NCBI RefSeq assembly: GCF_000314005.1
Contig: NZ_JH980292.1
Coordinates: 383,410-447,409, forward strand
Reading direction: 5' to 3'
Length of the DNA: 64,000 bases
DNA from: Spirulina subsalsa PCC 9445
Lineage (GTDB): Bacteria > Cyanobacteriota > Cyanobacteriia > Cyanobacteriales > Spirulinaceae
Shown here: in pieces, positions 36,851 through 45,900 of the stretch
Layout of the letters: each line of letters opens with the position of its first letter
How positions within the stretch are numbered: the stretch's first letter is position 1
The notes under the pieces: generated by a model
The model's database searches: none
Told to the model about the DNA's origin: nothing
Seen by the model: only the letters and a program-made list of their open reading frames with translations
Program-made: the position numbers and the translations under genes

Positions 36851-38428
36851 ATGGTGAATGATTACCCCTCCCCTGACGCTTTAAAAGCAGAGATTGAGCA
36901 ACTACGTCAGGAAAATGCTCGTTTGTGTCAAGAAAAACTAGATATCGAGATTGTCTTAGAAAACACCGTCAGCCATGCGGATTTTATTGAGTCCCAATTG
37001 CAGCGCACCAACGAACAACTCGCCCAAGAAGTCAAAGAGCGTCAACGGGCTTTAGCCGCCTTAGAAGCGGTTTTATCGGTGGTTAAACAAGATATGCGGG
37101 ATTTAACCATCCTGTTGGCCAATACCACCGAACACGGAGATTTAATGGAATCCTTGCTCTATCAACAAGCAGAAGATGTCACCCGAGAAAGTGAGCAACG
37201 ATTAGCCCAATTTTTAGAAGCAATTCCCGTGGGGGTGATGGTGTTTGATGGAGTGGGCAAACTGTATTATATGAACCGGAAGGCTGCTGACTTATTAGGA
37301 AATAGTCACTTTGGGGATCTCACCTTAGAGAAAATGTCAGAAGTTTGTCAACTGTACGTTTCCGATAAACCTGATCTTTATCCGACTCAAGACTTAGTGG
37401 CGGTTAAGGCATTAGAGGGACAAAGTACAAAGGCCGATAATTTAGAAATTCAACGGGAAACGGTGCGGATTCCCATTGAATGCTGGGGAACGCCGATTTT
37501 TGATGAGGAAGGCAAGGTGATTTATGCTTTGACTGCTTTTCAAGATATTACGGATCGGAAGAATGCGGAGGAAGTTCGGGTTAAGTTAACCAATGATTTG
37601 TTAGAGTTAACCCAAGCCTATTCCCGGTTTGTGCCGAAACAATTTATTCACCTCCTCTCGAAAAAAAGCATTATTGATGTTGAAATTGGCGATCGCATTC
37701 AAAAGAAAATGTCGGTTCTCTTCGCCGATATCCGGGACTTTACCAAGCTTTCGGAAGGGATGACTCCCTCAGAAAATTTCCTCTTTCTCAACTCCTACTT
37801 ACAGGAAATGGATCCCATTATCCTAGACCATCATGGGTTTGTGGATAAGTATATGGGAGATGGCATCATGGCCTTATTTCCCCGCAGTGCCGATGATGCC
37901 ATTACCGCCAGCATTTATATGTTACGCGCTCTCAAACAGTGGAATCAACAGCACCAAAACTCTAGTTTCCCCCCCCTCAAAATCGGAATTGCGATTAACA
38001 CCGGAGACTTAATGTTAGGTATTGTGGGGGGCAAAAATCGCATGGATGGCACGGTGATCAGTGATACTGTTAATTTGACCTTCCGCATTGAACGACTAAC
38101 CCAACTCTATGGGGTGTCATTATTAATTTCCCAATATACATTTACCCAGCTCAAATATTTAGCAAATTATGACATTAGAATTATTGATCGAGTACAGGTT
38201 AAAGGACGAGTTCAACCCATTACCATCTATGAAGTCTTTAATTCTGATCCACCCAGTTTAAGGAAAAAAAAACGCCTGACTAAGACCTTGTTTGAGCAGG
38301 GAATCACCGAATACAATCTAGGAAATTTAGCCGCAGCAACTACCCTGTTTGAGCAATGTCAAGCGGAAAACCCAGAAGATCCAGTGATTGACATTTATTT
38401 GGAACGTTGTCGGAGTTTGGATGGTTGA
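36851..38428 (+). CDS. PAS domain class III nucleotide cyclase
   Basis: About 525 residues. An N-terminal coiled coil (LKAEIEQLRQENARL) leads to a PAS domain (about 110-230), then a class III adenylate/guanylate cyclase domain (about 280-440). Metal-binding Asp residues are present in FADIRDFT (about 291-298) and DKYMGDG (about 331-337). The transition-state Asn and Arg follow in DTVNLTFRIE. The purine-selecting Lys (DKYMGD) is present, which favours ATP and cAMP. A helical tail with a TPR-like unit ends the protein. ATG 36851 was chosen over the TTG 12 bases upstream. It makes a cyclic nucleotide messenger under PAS control. Confidence 0.92.
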   Translation: MVNDYPSPDALKAEIEQLRQENARLCQEKLDIEIVLENTVSHADFIESQLQRTNEQLAQEVKERQRALAALEAVLSVVKQDMRDLTILLANTTEHGDLMESLLYQQAEDVTRESEQRLAQFLEAIPVGVMVFDGVGKLYYMNRKAADLLGNSHFGDLTLEKMSEVCQLYVSDKPDLYPTQDLVAVKALEGQSTKADNLEIQRETVRIPIECWGTPIFDEEGKVIYALTAFQDITDRKNAEEVRVKLTNDLLELTQAYSRFVPKQFIHLLSKKSIIDVEIGDRIQKKMSVLFADIRDFTKLSEGMTPSENFLFLNSYLQEMDPIILDHHGFVDKYMGDGIMALFPRSADDAITASIYMLRALKQWNQQHQNSSFPPLKIGIAINTGDLMLGIVGGKNRMDGTVISDTVNLTFRIERLTQLYGVSLLISQYTFTQLKYLANYDIRIIDRVQVKGRVQPITIYEVFNSDPPSLRKKKRLTKTLFEQGITEYNLGNLAAATTLFEQCQAENPEDPVIDIYLERCRSLDG

Positions 38429-38429
38429 A

Positions 38430-38566
38430 AAAGGGGGTTTGATGGCCGATAAGTCCCGCGCCAACCTTAACTTGTTAAGGTTGGGGAATAGGGAATACTA
38501 ATCAACTCCCGACTCCCGACTCCCGACTCCCGACTCCCAACTCTCGGACTTATTCAGCAGACCCTA
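38430..38566. repeat. Short tandem repeat and MITE end
   Basis: The spacer holds CCTTAACTTGTTAAGG (also near 20680), a tandem of CTCCCGA units at about 38502-38540, and at 38550-38566 the end TTATTCAGCAGACCCTA of the MITE-like family. The matching left end is not visible, so this is a partial copy. Confidence 0.6.
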
Positions 38567-38579
38567 CAGAGGGAGTCGG

Positions 38580-39494
38580 TCAAAACAGGGTTTTCGGCAA
38601 TAGGGGCAAAAACAGCGTCACATAGTAATAAATTAAGGGCGCGGTGAACACATAACTATCCGTTCGGTCTAAAATACCGCCATGACCGGGGATGAGTTGG
38701 CCTGAATCCTTCACCCCTGCATCCCGTTTCATCATAGACTCGGTGAGATCCCCCAATAAACTCACCACCCCAATTAATAACCCCAACAAAATCCCGCTGA
38801 TTTGCCAAGCGTTCCACTGCATATACCACGCGCCCCATCCCCCGACTAACGCACTGGCGAGAATGCCAAAAACTGCCCCTTCTACGGTTTTTTTCGGGCT
38901 AATTTCTGATAGACGGGTTTTGCCGAAAAACTTACCCATGAGATAAGCCCCAATATCGGCCGCCCAAATGCAGGCAAAAGCAATCAGGGTGATTTTGAGG
39001 GCGGGGGAAAAATGATTAATATTCCACCAAGCGGGGGGCAGGGGATCTAAACCAATATTAATCTGGGGCAGGGCGTTAGGATTGGTGGCAATCAGAATCG
39101 GGGGATGACTTTCTAAACCCACCCGTAAGCGAATCCAATAACTGGGCAACCAACCGCCATAAAATAACCCTAAAATCGAGGTGGAAATATCGGCAATGGA
39201 GGCGAAGGTTGGCTGAAAGAGGAGATAAAAACAGATGAAGGTGCCGCCAATGGGGAAAAAGGCATCGGTGAGGGTGGGGTTAAAGGTGGCGGTAATCAGC
39301 AGCAATTGAGAGATAACTAGGGTGGTTTTTCCGGCCGGATTAATGCCCTTAGCCCTGACTAGACGGAAGTATTCCAGTTCTCCTAAAAGAACAATGACCA
39401 TAAACCCGGCGGTAAAGTACCAACTCCCGGCTAGGAGCATTCCTAAAGCAAGGGCGATCGCAACAATAGCGCTAATAATCCGTGACCAAGGCAT
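38580..39494 (-). CDS. cdsA: Phosphatidate cytidylyltransferase
   Basis: The 304-residue membrane enzyme makes CDP-diacylglycerol for phospholipid synthesis. It has seven or eight hydrophobic helices and the family signature SMMKRDAGVKDSGQLIPGHG (about 255-274), followed by GGILDRTDS with the metal-binding Asp. The length is usual. The next gene, cbiT, follows 100 bases after it on the same strand. Confidence 0.95.
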   Translation of the reverse strand: MPWSRIISAIVAIALALGMLLAGSWYFTAGFMVIVLLGELEYFRLVRAKGINPAGKTTLVISQLLLITATFNPTLTDAFFPIGGTFICFYLLFQPTFASIADISTSILGLFYGGWLPSYWIRLRVGLESHPPILIATNPNALPQINIGLDPLPPAWWNINHFSPALKITLIAFACIWAADIGAYLMGKFFGKTRLSEISPKKTVEGAVFGILASALVGGWGAWYMQWNAWQISGILLGLLIGVVSLLGDLTESMMKRDAGVKDSGQLIPGHGGILDRTDSYVFTAPLIYYYVTLFLPLLPKTLF

Positions 39495-39595
39495 ATCAAA
39501 AGCGTTTCCACCATCTGGGGGAAGAATAAGAGGAGGTTAAAGAAATCTTATCAAACCTTAAGGGGTCTTGCAGACATTTCACAGAGATTCAGGAG

Positions 39596-40192
39596 TTATA
39601 ATTTCTCCCCACTTAAGATAAAAATGGGGTGAACCGAGGCAAAGGTTTGATGATTGCCCCGGGTTTCTAAACGATTAATCACAGGTTGAACGACTTCGAT
39701 ATTGCGCGCTTGGAGTTCCGCAAAGCCTTCTGAGAGGGCGTAGAGGGTTTCTAAATTCGACGCGGTGGCAATTAAACGGCCTTCGGGTTCTAAACAGTCC
39801 CAAACGAACTCTAGAATCGTTTTAATGGGTCGTCCTCCTTCTAAACAAACGCGCTGGGGGCGAGGTTGGACATTTTCCAGACAGTCGGGGGCATTGCCTT
39901 CAATCACCTGCACATTTTTCACCCCAAAGCGATCGCAATTCCGCCGGATTAAATTGGCCACATCACTATCCCGTTCCACTGCAACAATGTTATTTTTAGG
40001 ACAGAGCAACCCAATTTCAATGGGAATTGTGCCAGTCCCGGCTCCAATATCCCAGACCACGGAATGAGTCTCTAAGCGTAGGTAAGAAAGCATCAACAGA
40101 CGCACTTCCCGTTTACTTAAGGGAATACCGGGGAGTTGTTCAAATAAATCATCAGGGATGCCGGGGGTTCTATAAGGCCAAAGCATGGTCAT
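39596..40192 (-). CDS. cbiT: Cobalt-precorrin methyltransferase CbiT-type
   Basis: The 198-residue SAM-dependent enzyme of cobalamin synthesis methylates and decarboxylates the corrin ring (precorrin-8-forming step; CbiT/CobL C-terminal type). It starts TPGIPDDLFEQLPGIPLSKREVR (in two parts), with SAM loop WDIGAGTGTIPIEIGLL, the VERDSDVANLI strand and QVIEGNAPDCL. The length is right for a stand-alone CbiT. Confidence 0.9.
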   Translation of the reverse strand: MTMLWPYRTPGIPDDLFEQLPGIPLSKREVRLLMLSYLRLETHSVVWDIGAGTGTIPIEIGLLCPKNNIVAVERDSDVANLIRRNCDRFGVKNVQVIEGNAPDCLENVQPRPQRVCLEGGRPIKTILEFVWDCLEPEGRLIATASNLETLYALSEGFAELQARNIEVVQPVINRLETRGNHQTFASVHPIFILSGEKL

Positions 40193-40540
40193 GGGAGTTC
40201 AACGGTTTAATTTTCTAGGGTAACGCGAGAAAAGGACTGTCTCAACCTAGAGAAGTTTTTCGTCCGAGTTCGGGTGTGCCGAAGAAGGAAACGGGGAATC
40301 GGGTGTCGGGTGTCGGTGTCGGGTGTCGGTGTAGGGTGTCGGGAATCGGGAAAAGGTAATAGTCTAGGGTTTTGGCTATTCCCTGCTCCCCTGCCCCCCT
40401 GCTCCCCGGTCGGTGAGCGAAGTCGAACCGCTGCCCCCCCTCTCCCCTGCCCCCCTACTCCCCTGCTCCCCCTCACCAAGCCCTAGTTATTTTTCCCGAT
40501 GGGGCAGGTGATCTAAACCAAGGGCTTTCTGGGTAATCTT
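40193..40540. repeat. Intergenic simple repeats
   Basis: There is no gene. From about 40296 to 40350 the motif GGGTGTCGGTGTCG recurs in irregular tandem. Further right is a G/C-rich CCCCTGCTCCCC-type run and a GGTCGGTGAGCGAAGTCGAA unit of the kind dispersed through cyanobacterial genomes. Confidence 0.6.
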
Positions 40541-40688
40541 TTTTAACAAAAATGTTGCGGAATTCCCCTTCCTCGCTTGCAGGGAGGGGATGGATAGCAA
40601 CCCAGTAATAAACTGAGCGACAGTGAATCCTTAGATAAAATCCTTAGATAATCTGTTATACTGTTGTCAGCAAAATCGGTTCTCAATA

Positions 40689-41954
40689 ATGTATAAGGCT
40701 TACAAGTATCGTATCTATCCTACTGACGAGCAAAAAGTATCCCTAGCTAAGGCGTTCGGATGCTGTCGTTGGTATTGGAATTTGGCGTTAGACTTGTGCC
40801 AAAAAACCTATATCGAGACGGGGAAAGGATTGTCTCGTGGATACATTCAAAGCCTGTTACCTAAACTAAAAAAGGAATATCCTTGGCTAACAGATGCCTA
40901 CTCCCAATCCTTACAGGTGGTTGCCCTTAATCTTTCTACTGCCTACAAAAAATTTTTTGAGAAACGGGCGCTGTCACCCCGTTTCAAGTCAAAGCATGGT
41001 CGGCAGTCTTTAAGTTATCCTGCTAACGTTAAGTTGGAGGGGGATTACATCAAAATACCGGGAAAAATTGGATTGATTTATTGCCGTCGTCATCGGGAAC
41101 TTGAAGGGACAATCAAAACAGTTACTCTCTCCAAAAATCCTGACTGCAAATACTATGCTTCAGTGTTAGTGGATGACGGGAAGGATGCCATTAGCCCATC
41201 GGTTGAGGGTAAAGCTATTGGGATTGATGTTGGACTAACTCATTTTGCCATTACTAGCGATGGGTCTAAGTACGACAACCCTCGCCATTTTGCCAAGCAT
41301 CAGAACAACCTCAAACGCAAACAAAAAAAGCTATCCCGCAAACAAAAAGGGAGTCAGAACCGGATTAAAGCGAAGCAAAAAGTAGCTAAGGTTCATAGTA
41401 AGATAGCCCGATGTCGTGAGGATTTTCTACACAAGCTATCCCGCAAGATAGTTAACGAAAACCAAGTGATTGCTGTAGAGAATCTGAACGTCAAAGGGAT
41501 GGTAAAAAACCCTAAACTAGCCAAGGCAATTAGTGATGTGGGTTGGGGGATGTTTACCACAATGCTGAAATACAAAGCCGAGTGGGAGGGGAAAACTTAT
41601 ATTGAAGTTGACCGCTTTTTTGCGTCTTCAAAAACTTGTCACGTTTGCCTTAATCGAGTAGATAGTTTAGCGTTAGAGATTCGGCAATGGGAATGTCAAA
41701 ATTGTGGCACTCACCATGACCGTGATCTCAATGCAGCGCAAAACATTAAAAATGAAGCCTTGCGGATATTGTCGTTGGGAACCAGCGATACGGCCTGGGG
41801 AGGGAACGTAAGACAACCTGGCAAGATTTCGGTTTTGCTAGATGCTGTTCCCATTGAATCAGGAAGCCCCATCCTCGCGCCTAGGCAGGGTGGGGTAGTT
41901 CACGATGGTAAGTCTAGGGGAAATATACAAATCATGGTTAAGGTAGGGTCATGA
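40689..41954 (+). CDS. tnpB: TnpB RNA-guided nuclease (IS200/IS605)
   Basis: The 421-residue TnpB is an RNA-guided DNA nuclease of IS605-type transposons and the ancestor of Cas12. The RuvC residues are all visible: D180 in AIGIDVGLTHFAI, E264 in IAVENLNVKG and D346 in HHDRDLNAAQNI. A zinc finger is formed by C317-x2-C320 and C336-x2-C339. An N-terminal helix-turn-helix region starts YKAYKYRIYPTDEQK. The C-terminal 60 residues run into the guide-RNA region. It appears intact and possibly active. Confidence 0.95.
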   Translation: MYKAYKYRIYPTDEQKVSLAKAFGCCRWYWNLALDLCQKTYIETGKGLSRGYIQSLLPKLKKEYPWLTDAYSQSLQVVALNLSTAYKKFFEKRALSPRFKSKHGRQSLSYPANVKLEGDYIKIPGKIGLIYCRRHRELEGTIKTVTLSKNPDCKYYASVLVDDGKDAISPSVEGKAIGIDVGLTHFAITSDGSKYDNPRHFAKHQNNLKRKQKKLSRKQKGSQNRIKAKQKVAKVHSKIARCREDFLHKLSRKIVNENQVIAVENLNVKGMVKNPKLAKAISDVGWGMFTTMLKYKAEWEGKTYIEVDRFFASSKTCHVCLNRVDSLALEIRQWECQNCGTHHDRDLNAAQNIKNEALRILSLGTSDTAWGGNVRQPGKISVLLDAVPIESGSPILAPRQGGVVHDGKSRGNIQIMVKVGS

Positions 41955-42020
41955 TGAACCTAAATTCAGTCTAACCTCCCAACCTCCAGGCTTAAAGCCA
42001 CGGGAGTTGAGCTATCACAC
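41900..42020 (+). ncRNA. Probable reRNA/omega-RNA and right end
   Basis: TnpB proteins use a guide RNA made from the 3' end of their own gene and the transposon right end. Here the last codons of tnpB and the hairpin AGGCTTAAAGCC / CACGGGAG lie in that position. The exact RNA ends cannot be set from sequence alone. Confidence 0.45.
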
Positions 42021-42208
42021 ATTCTTAGACCGAACTTCTTAAACCTAACGCTGAGTGCATTTCCCCTGTGATTTTGTGATCTGTGATCCTGTGGTCTGTG
42101 ATTTTGTCCGGTTGGCCCCAATGACTTCAAATTTCCTCCCGGAAAACAGTCAACGGTTTAGACAGAATTAATAGCGCGCCTTTTTATATTCAGTTGGGAG
42201 AAGTTCTC

Positions 42209-42601
42209 ATGACCACCATTCTGATTGTTGATGATAGTCAAACACAACGACATATTCTGTCAGACTTATTAGGGCAACATAAGTTTACAATTTGGACAGC
42301 CGCCAATGGTTTGGAAGCCATTAAACAAATTCGTCAACAACAGCCAGATTTAATTGTGTTGGATCTGATTATGCCCCAACTGAATGGTTATGAGTTGTGT
42401 CGTCTGCTCAAAACCAACCCCTCCACCCGTGACATCCCTATTATTATCTGTTCCGCCAAGGGAACCAATGTGGATCGTTATTGGGGACTCAAACAAGGGG
42501 CGGATGCCTATATTGCTAAACCGTTCCATGCTCATGAGTTGGTGGAAACCATTCAACAACTGTTAGCCGAAAGTAGTTCTATGGGATTGTTAGGGACTTA
42601 G
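42209..42601 (+). CDS. CheY-like response regulator
   Basis: The 130-residue single receiver domain starts TTILIVDDSQTQRHIL (acidic pair DD), has the phospho-acceptor Asp in LIVLDLIMPQLNGYELC, a conserved Ser in ICSAKG and Lys in AYIAKPFHAHEL. No output domain is present, so it acts through protein contacts (PatA/PilG/H-like). ATG 42209 was chosen because the run GGGAG lies 9 bases upstream; an earlier TTG is less likely. It precedes the small ORF and the giant WD40 gene. Confidence 0.93.
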   Translation: MTTILIVDDSQTQRHILSDLLGQHKFTIWTAANGLEAIKQIRQQQPDLIVLDLIMPQLNGYELCRLLKTNPSTRDIPIIICSAKGTNVDRYWGLKQGADAYIAKPFHAHELVETIQQLLAESSSMGLLGT

Positions 42602-42826
42602 GAGAGTCAGTTAGAGAATTGTCCCCCCAGAGAGAATATTCTGGGTGATGGGCTAATTCCCTTGTAAAATAGAGGGCAGTAGGGGTTAAACCTTCTCCCG
42701 CGAAGTCCGCGCTGACCGAGTTCGCCCCCCCGGAAATCACGCAATTCACAAACTGTCTGCTTGCTTCCCCCTGAGTTCTAAGCCTCACTTTATCTTGAGG
42801 GCATAGAACATTTACAGGAGATGGTT

Positions 42827-42973
42827 ATGGAAGCGCTGTTTTACCCCGTGTTGGTTGAATCTACCCCCGTTCAAGTGGAAGCAACGGCTGAGTCTCACCC
42901 CAAGCTTGATCTGAGTTATACTGAAACACGCGAATTGCTTTGGTACTGGGAAATCTTGATGCGGGTGGCTTGA
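42827..42973 (+). CDS. Small hypothetical ORF, 48 residues
   Basis: The frame starts MEALFYPVLVESTPVQVEAT and ends TRELLWYWEILMRVA. It has an AGGAG ribosome site 6 bases before ATG 42827, a strong sign of translation. It ends 22 bases before the giant WD40 gene, so the two may be coupled. No family recognised. Confidence 0.5.
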   Translation: MEALFYPVLVESTPVQVEATAESHPKLDLSYTETRELLWYWEILMRVA

Positions 42974-42995
42974 AGACCTCCCTTCCCCTTCATCT

Positions 42996-45900
42996 ATGAG
43001 TGAATCTACTGTTCCCGATCTGACCGCCGAAAACAATCAACGCTCCCTAAGTACATTATTGCGGGCGATCGCATTTTCTCAAGAACAGTTCACCCTCATC
43101 CTCCTCCGTTGTAACTATCAAAGCTTACAGCAGGAAATGTGGGAGCAGTTACAGGGGATGATTCCCGAAGCAGATCCCCTCTACCTGTACCCCATTTATC
43201 TCCCTCCTCGCCTCAATACGCTTTTTACCACACTCCACGAGGTCTATGAGCAGGAATTTAGCGGGTTTTCCCCCGAACTCTTGCCCGGTGCTTTAAGTGT
43301 CTTTAACCTCGACGGGGTGGCAGATTTGGAAAGTGTCTTAGAAGTCACCAACCAGATGCGGGATGAGTTCCGTAAGTCCCTCCCCCTGCCCATTTTGCTC
43401 TGGGTAACGGATGAAGTGCTGCAAAAACTCACCCGTTTAGCCCCCGATTTCAAAAGTTGGGCGGCCACCTCCTTAAAATTCGAGTTAGCGCCCGAGGATG
43501 CCATTGTTTTATGGTGGCAAACCACAGACTCCCTGTTTCAGCAACTCCTAGAGGCAGGAGTCGAGCATTTTTTACCCAATGAGGCCGTCGATTTAGCCCC
43601 CGGTTGTCGCACTCGTCAGGAGTTAGAATTTGCCAAAGGCAAGGTAGAAACCAGCCAAAACCAACTAAACCCCGTGAGTGAGGCGACTTGGTTATTTATT
43701 CTGGGGCGGGATGCTTATGGCAATCAACAGATAGACCAAGCGCTGGAGTATTTTCAAGCCAGTTTAAAATTTTGGAGTCAGGGTAAAAGGTACCCGCAAA
43801 GGGAACAAGCGGGGGGAAGCCAGAGAGAGGAACGCCTTTCTCATTCTGAGACGCTCCGCGAACGGGTGAACCCTTTTTTAAATCATAAGGGGCTGGTTTT
43901 ATTTCATTTGGGACTATGTTACTGTCGGCAAGCCCAACAAAAACCCGTCAACAGTCGGACTTATTGGTTAGAGGCGAAATACTGTTTTAGCGCCAGTTTA
44001 GAGATTTTCCGCTTGAAAAACCTGCAAGACCCCCTCTATACTCCCTTAGTCAATCAAATGACCGTTCAAGTGGGGCGAGTCCTGCAAAAATTGGAGGATT
44101 GGCACGCTCTCCAACGGTTAAGTTTAGATGCCCTCAAACAAACAACGGCGCTGAATGATCCCGGTCATAGTGCGAGGGTGTATGGTTTTTTAACCCAAGT
44201 GGCTTTAGCTTCACCGGGGGCGAAAGTGGGGGAACGAGCCGAACAGTTAGCACGACAGGCGATCGCACTTCAAGAACAAGCCCCCAATGCCCAAGCCACC
44301 GCCCACTACTTACTCCTGTTAGCTCAGGCTCAAATGCAGCAAGGTCAAGTAGACCTCGCCCAAACCGCCTTAGAACAGGCCAAAGAAACCCTAATTCATC
44401 ATTGGTCCGAGGGGAATCAATACAGACTGGAGAGTAAAGAAAAAGAGCGCCTCTATCTGACGATATTGGAACAATTGCGATCGCTCTACTTCCAGAAAAA
44501 ACAATATCAAAAAGCCTTCACCCTCAAACAAGAAAAGCACTTTGTTGAACAATACAGTGGACTGCGCGCCTTTCATGGAGTCCCCACCTCCCATAGTGAC
44601 CGTTGGGTAGCCTCTTGGTCAGACCTCGTAAATCAACGTTCCCAGCACCTCATCACCGCCTCCGGTCGTCAAACCCTCATTAACGACCTCCTCGAACGGA
44701 TGAGCCGTCATGATCATAAACTCACCATCCTCCACGGCTTTTCCGGCGTGGGAAAAAGTACCCTTCTCCGAGGCGGCCTCATTCCCCAACTGCGCGGGCA
44801 AATCATCTCCGCCCGGGAAGTCCTGCCCGTCCTACAAAGCCGTTATCGAGACTGGGAAGCAGAATTAACCCTCGCCTACCAAGAAGCCCACAAAACCTTT
44901 CAAGACACCGCCCTAGAAGCCAATCAGCAAGCCATCCCCCCCTGGCAACCCGAACAGCGTTTACAAGATTTATTGACCCATCTGCACCAAAACGCCCAAG
45001 GGCAAATCCTCACCGTCCTGATGTTTGACCAATTCGAGGAATTCTTTTTCCTCACCCCCGACCACAGCCAACGGCAGAAATTTTATGAATTTTTACGCGA
45101 TACCCTCCAGTTGCCCTTTGTTAAAATCATCCTCTCCCTACGGGAAGATTACCTGCACTACCTACTCAACATCGAACGTTCCGTAGACCTCGAAGCCATC
45201 AACAACAACCTCCTCGACCGTCAAATTCGCTATCAACTCGGCGACCTCAGCCCAGACTACGCCCATCAAGTAATTTCCCAACTCACCGAAGCCGCCCAGT
45301 TTCACCTTGAACCGCGCTTAATTGAAGCCTTTGTCAGCGATTTAGCCCAACCCCGAGGCACCGTGCGCCCCATTGAACTCCATCTCGTCGGGGCGCAACT
45401 CCAAGCCGAACAAATCACCACCTTTGACCAATACCAGAACCTCGGCAAACAGCCCAAAGCCACCCTCGTCACCCGTTCCCTCCTAACCATCATTGACGAC
45501 TGCGGCCTTGAAAACCGTCAGGTCGTCTGGCAAATCCTCTTTACCCTCACCGCCAGCAACGGCACCCGCACCCTGAAAACCAAAAGCGAACTAAGCCAAT
45601 ACCTCAAAGAACATCAAGCGGCTCCAGACCCTACCCAATCCGTCAGACAATGGTGGCCTTTTAAACCAAATCCCCTTTTTCCCCTCCCCCCCGATACTCA
45701 GGACTCCCTCGATTTAATCCTAGAAATTCTAGTCGGTTCTCGCTTAGTAGTGCGTTTCCCTGAAGACCCCGAAGACCGTTATCAATTGGTGCATGATTAC
45801 CTCGTTGGGCCGATTCGGGAGCAATACAGTCAGGTGCAAGTGGAAGCCATCGAAGCCCAATTTGCCCAAAAACAGCAAGCCCTCGTCAAGGTCGAAAAAC

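Larger units (their letters stand above)
40560..42020 (+). mobile_element. IS200/IS605-family element with tnpB only
   Basis: The element contains only tnpB. The left end falls near 40560-40600, where a TTGCAGGGAGGG-type stem region precedes the coding region. The right end lies near 41975-42020, where the tail GGCTTAAAGCCACGGGAGTT folds into the hairpin typical of IS605-type right ends. No tnpA is present, so it needs one in trans to move. The exact ends need comparison with other copies. Confidence 0.6.
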
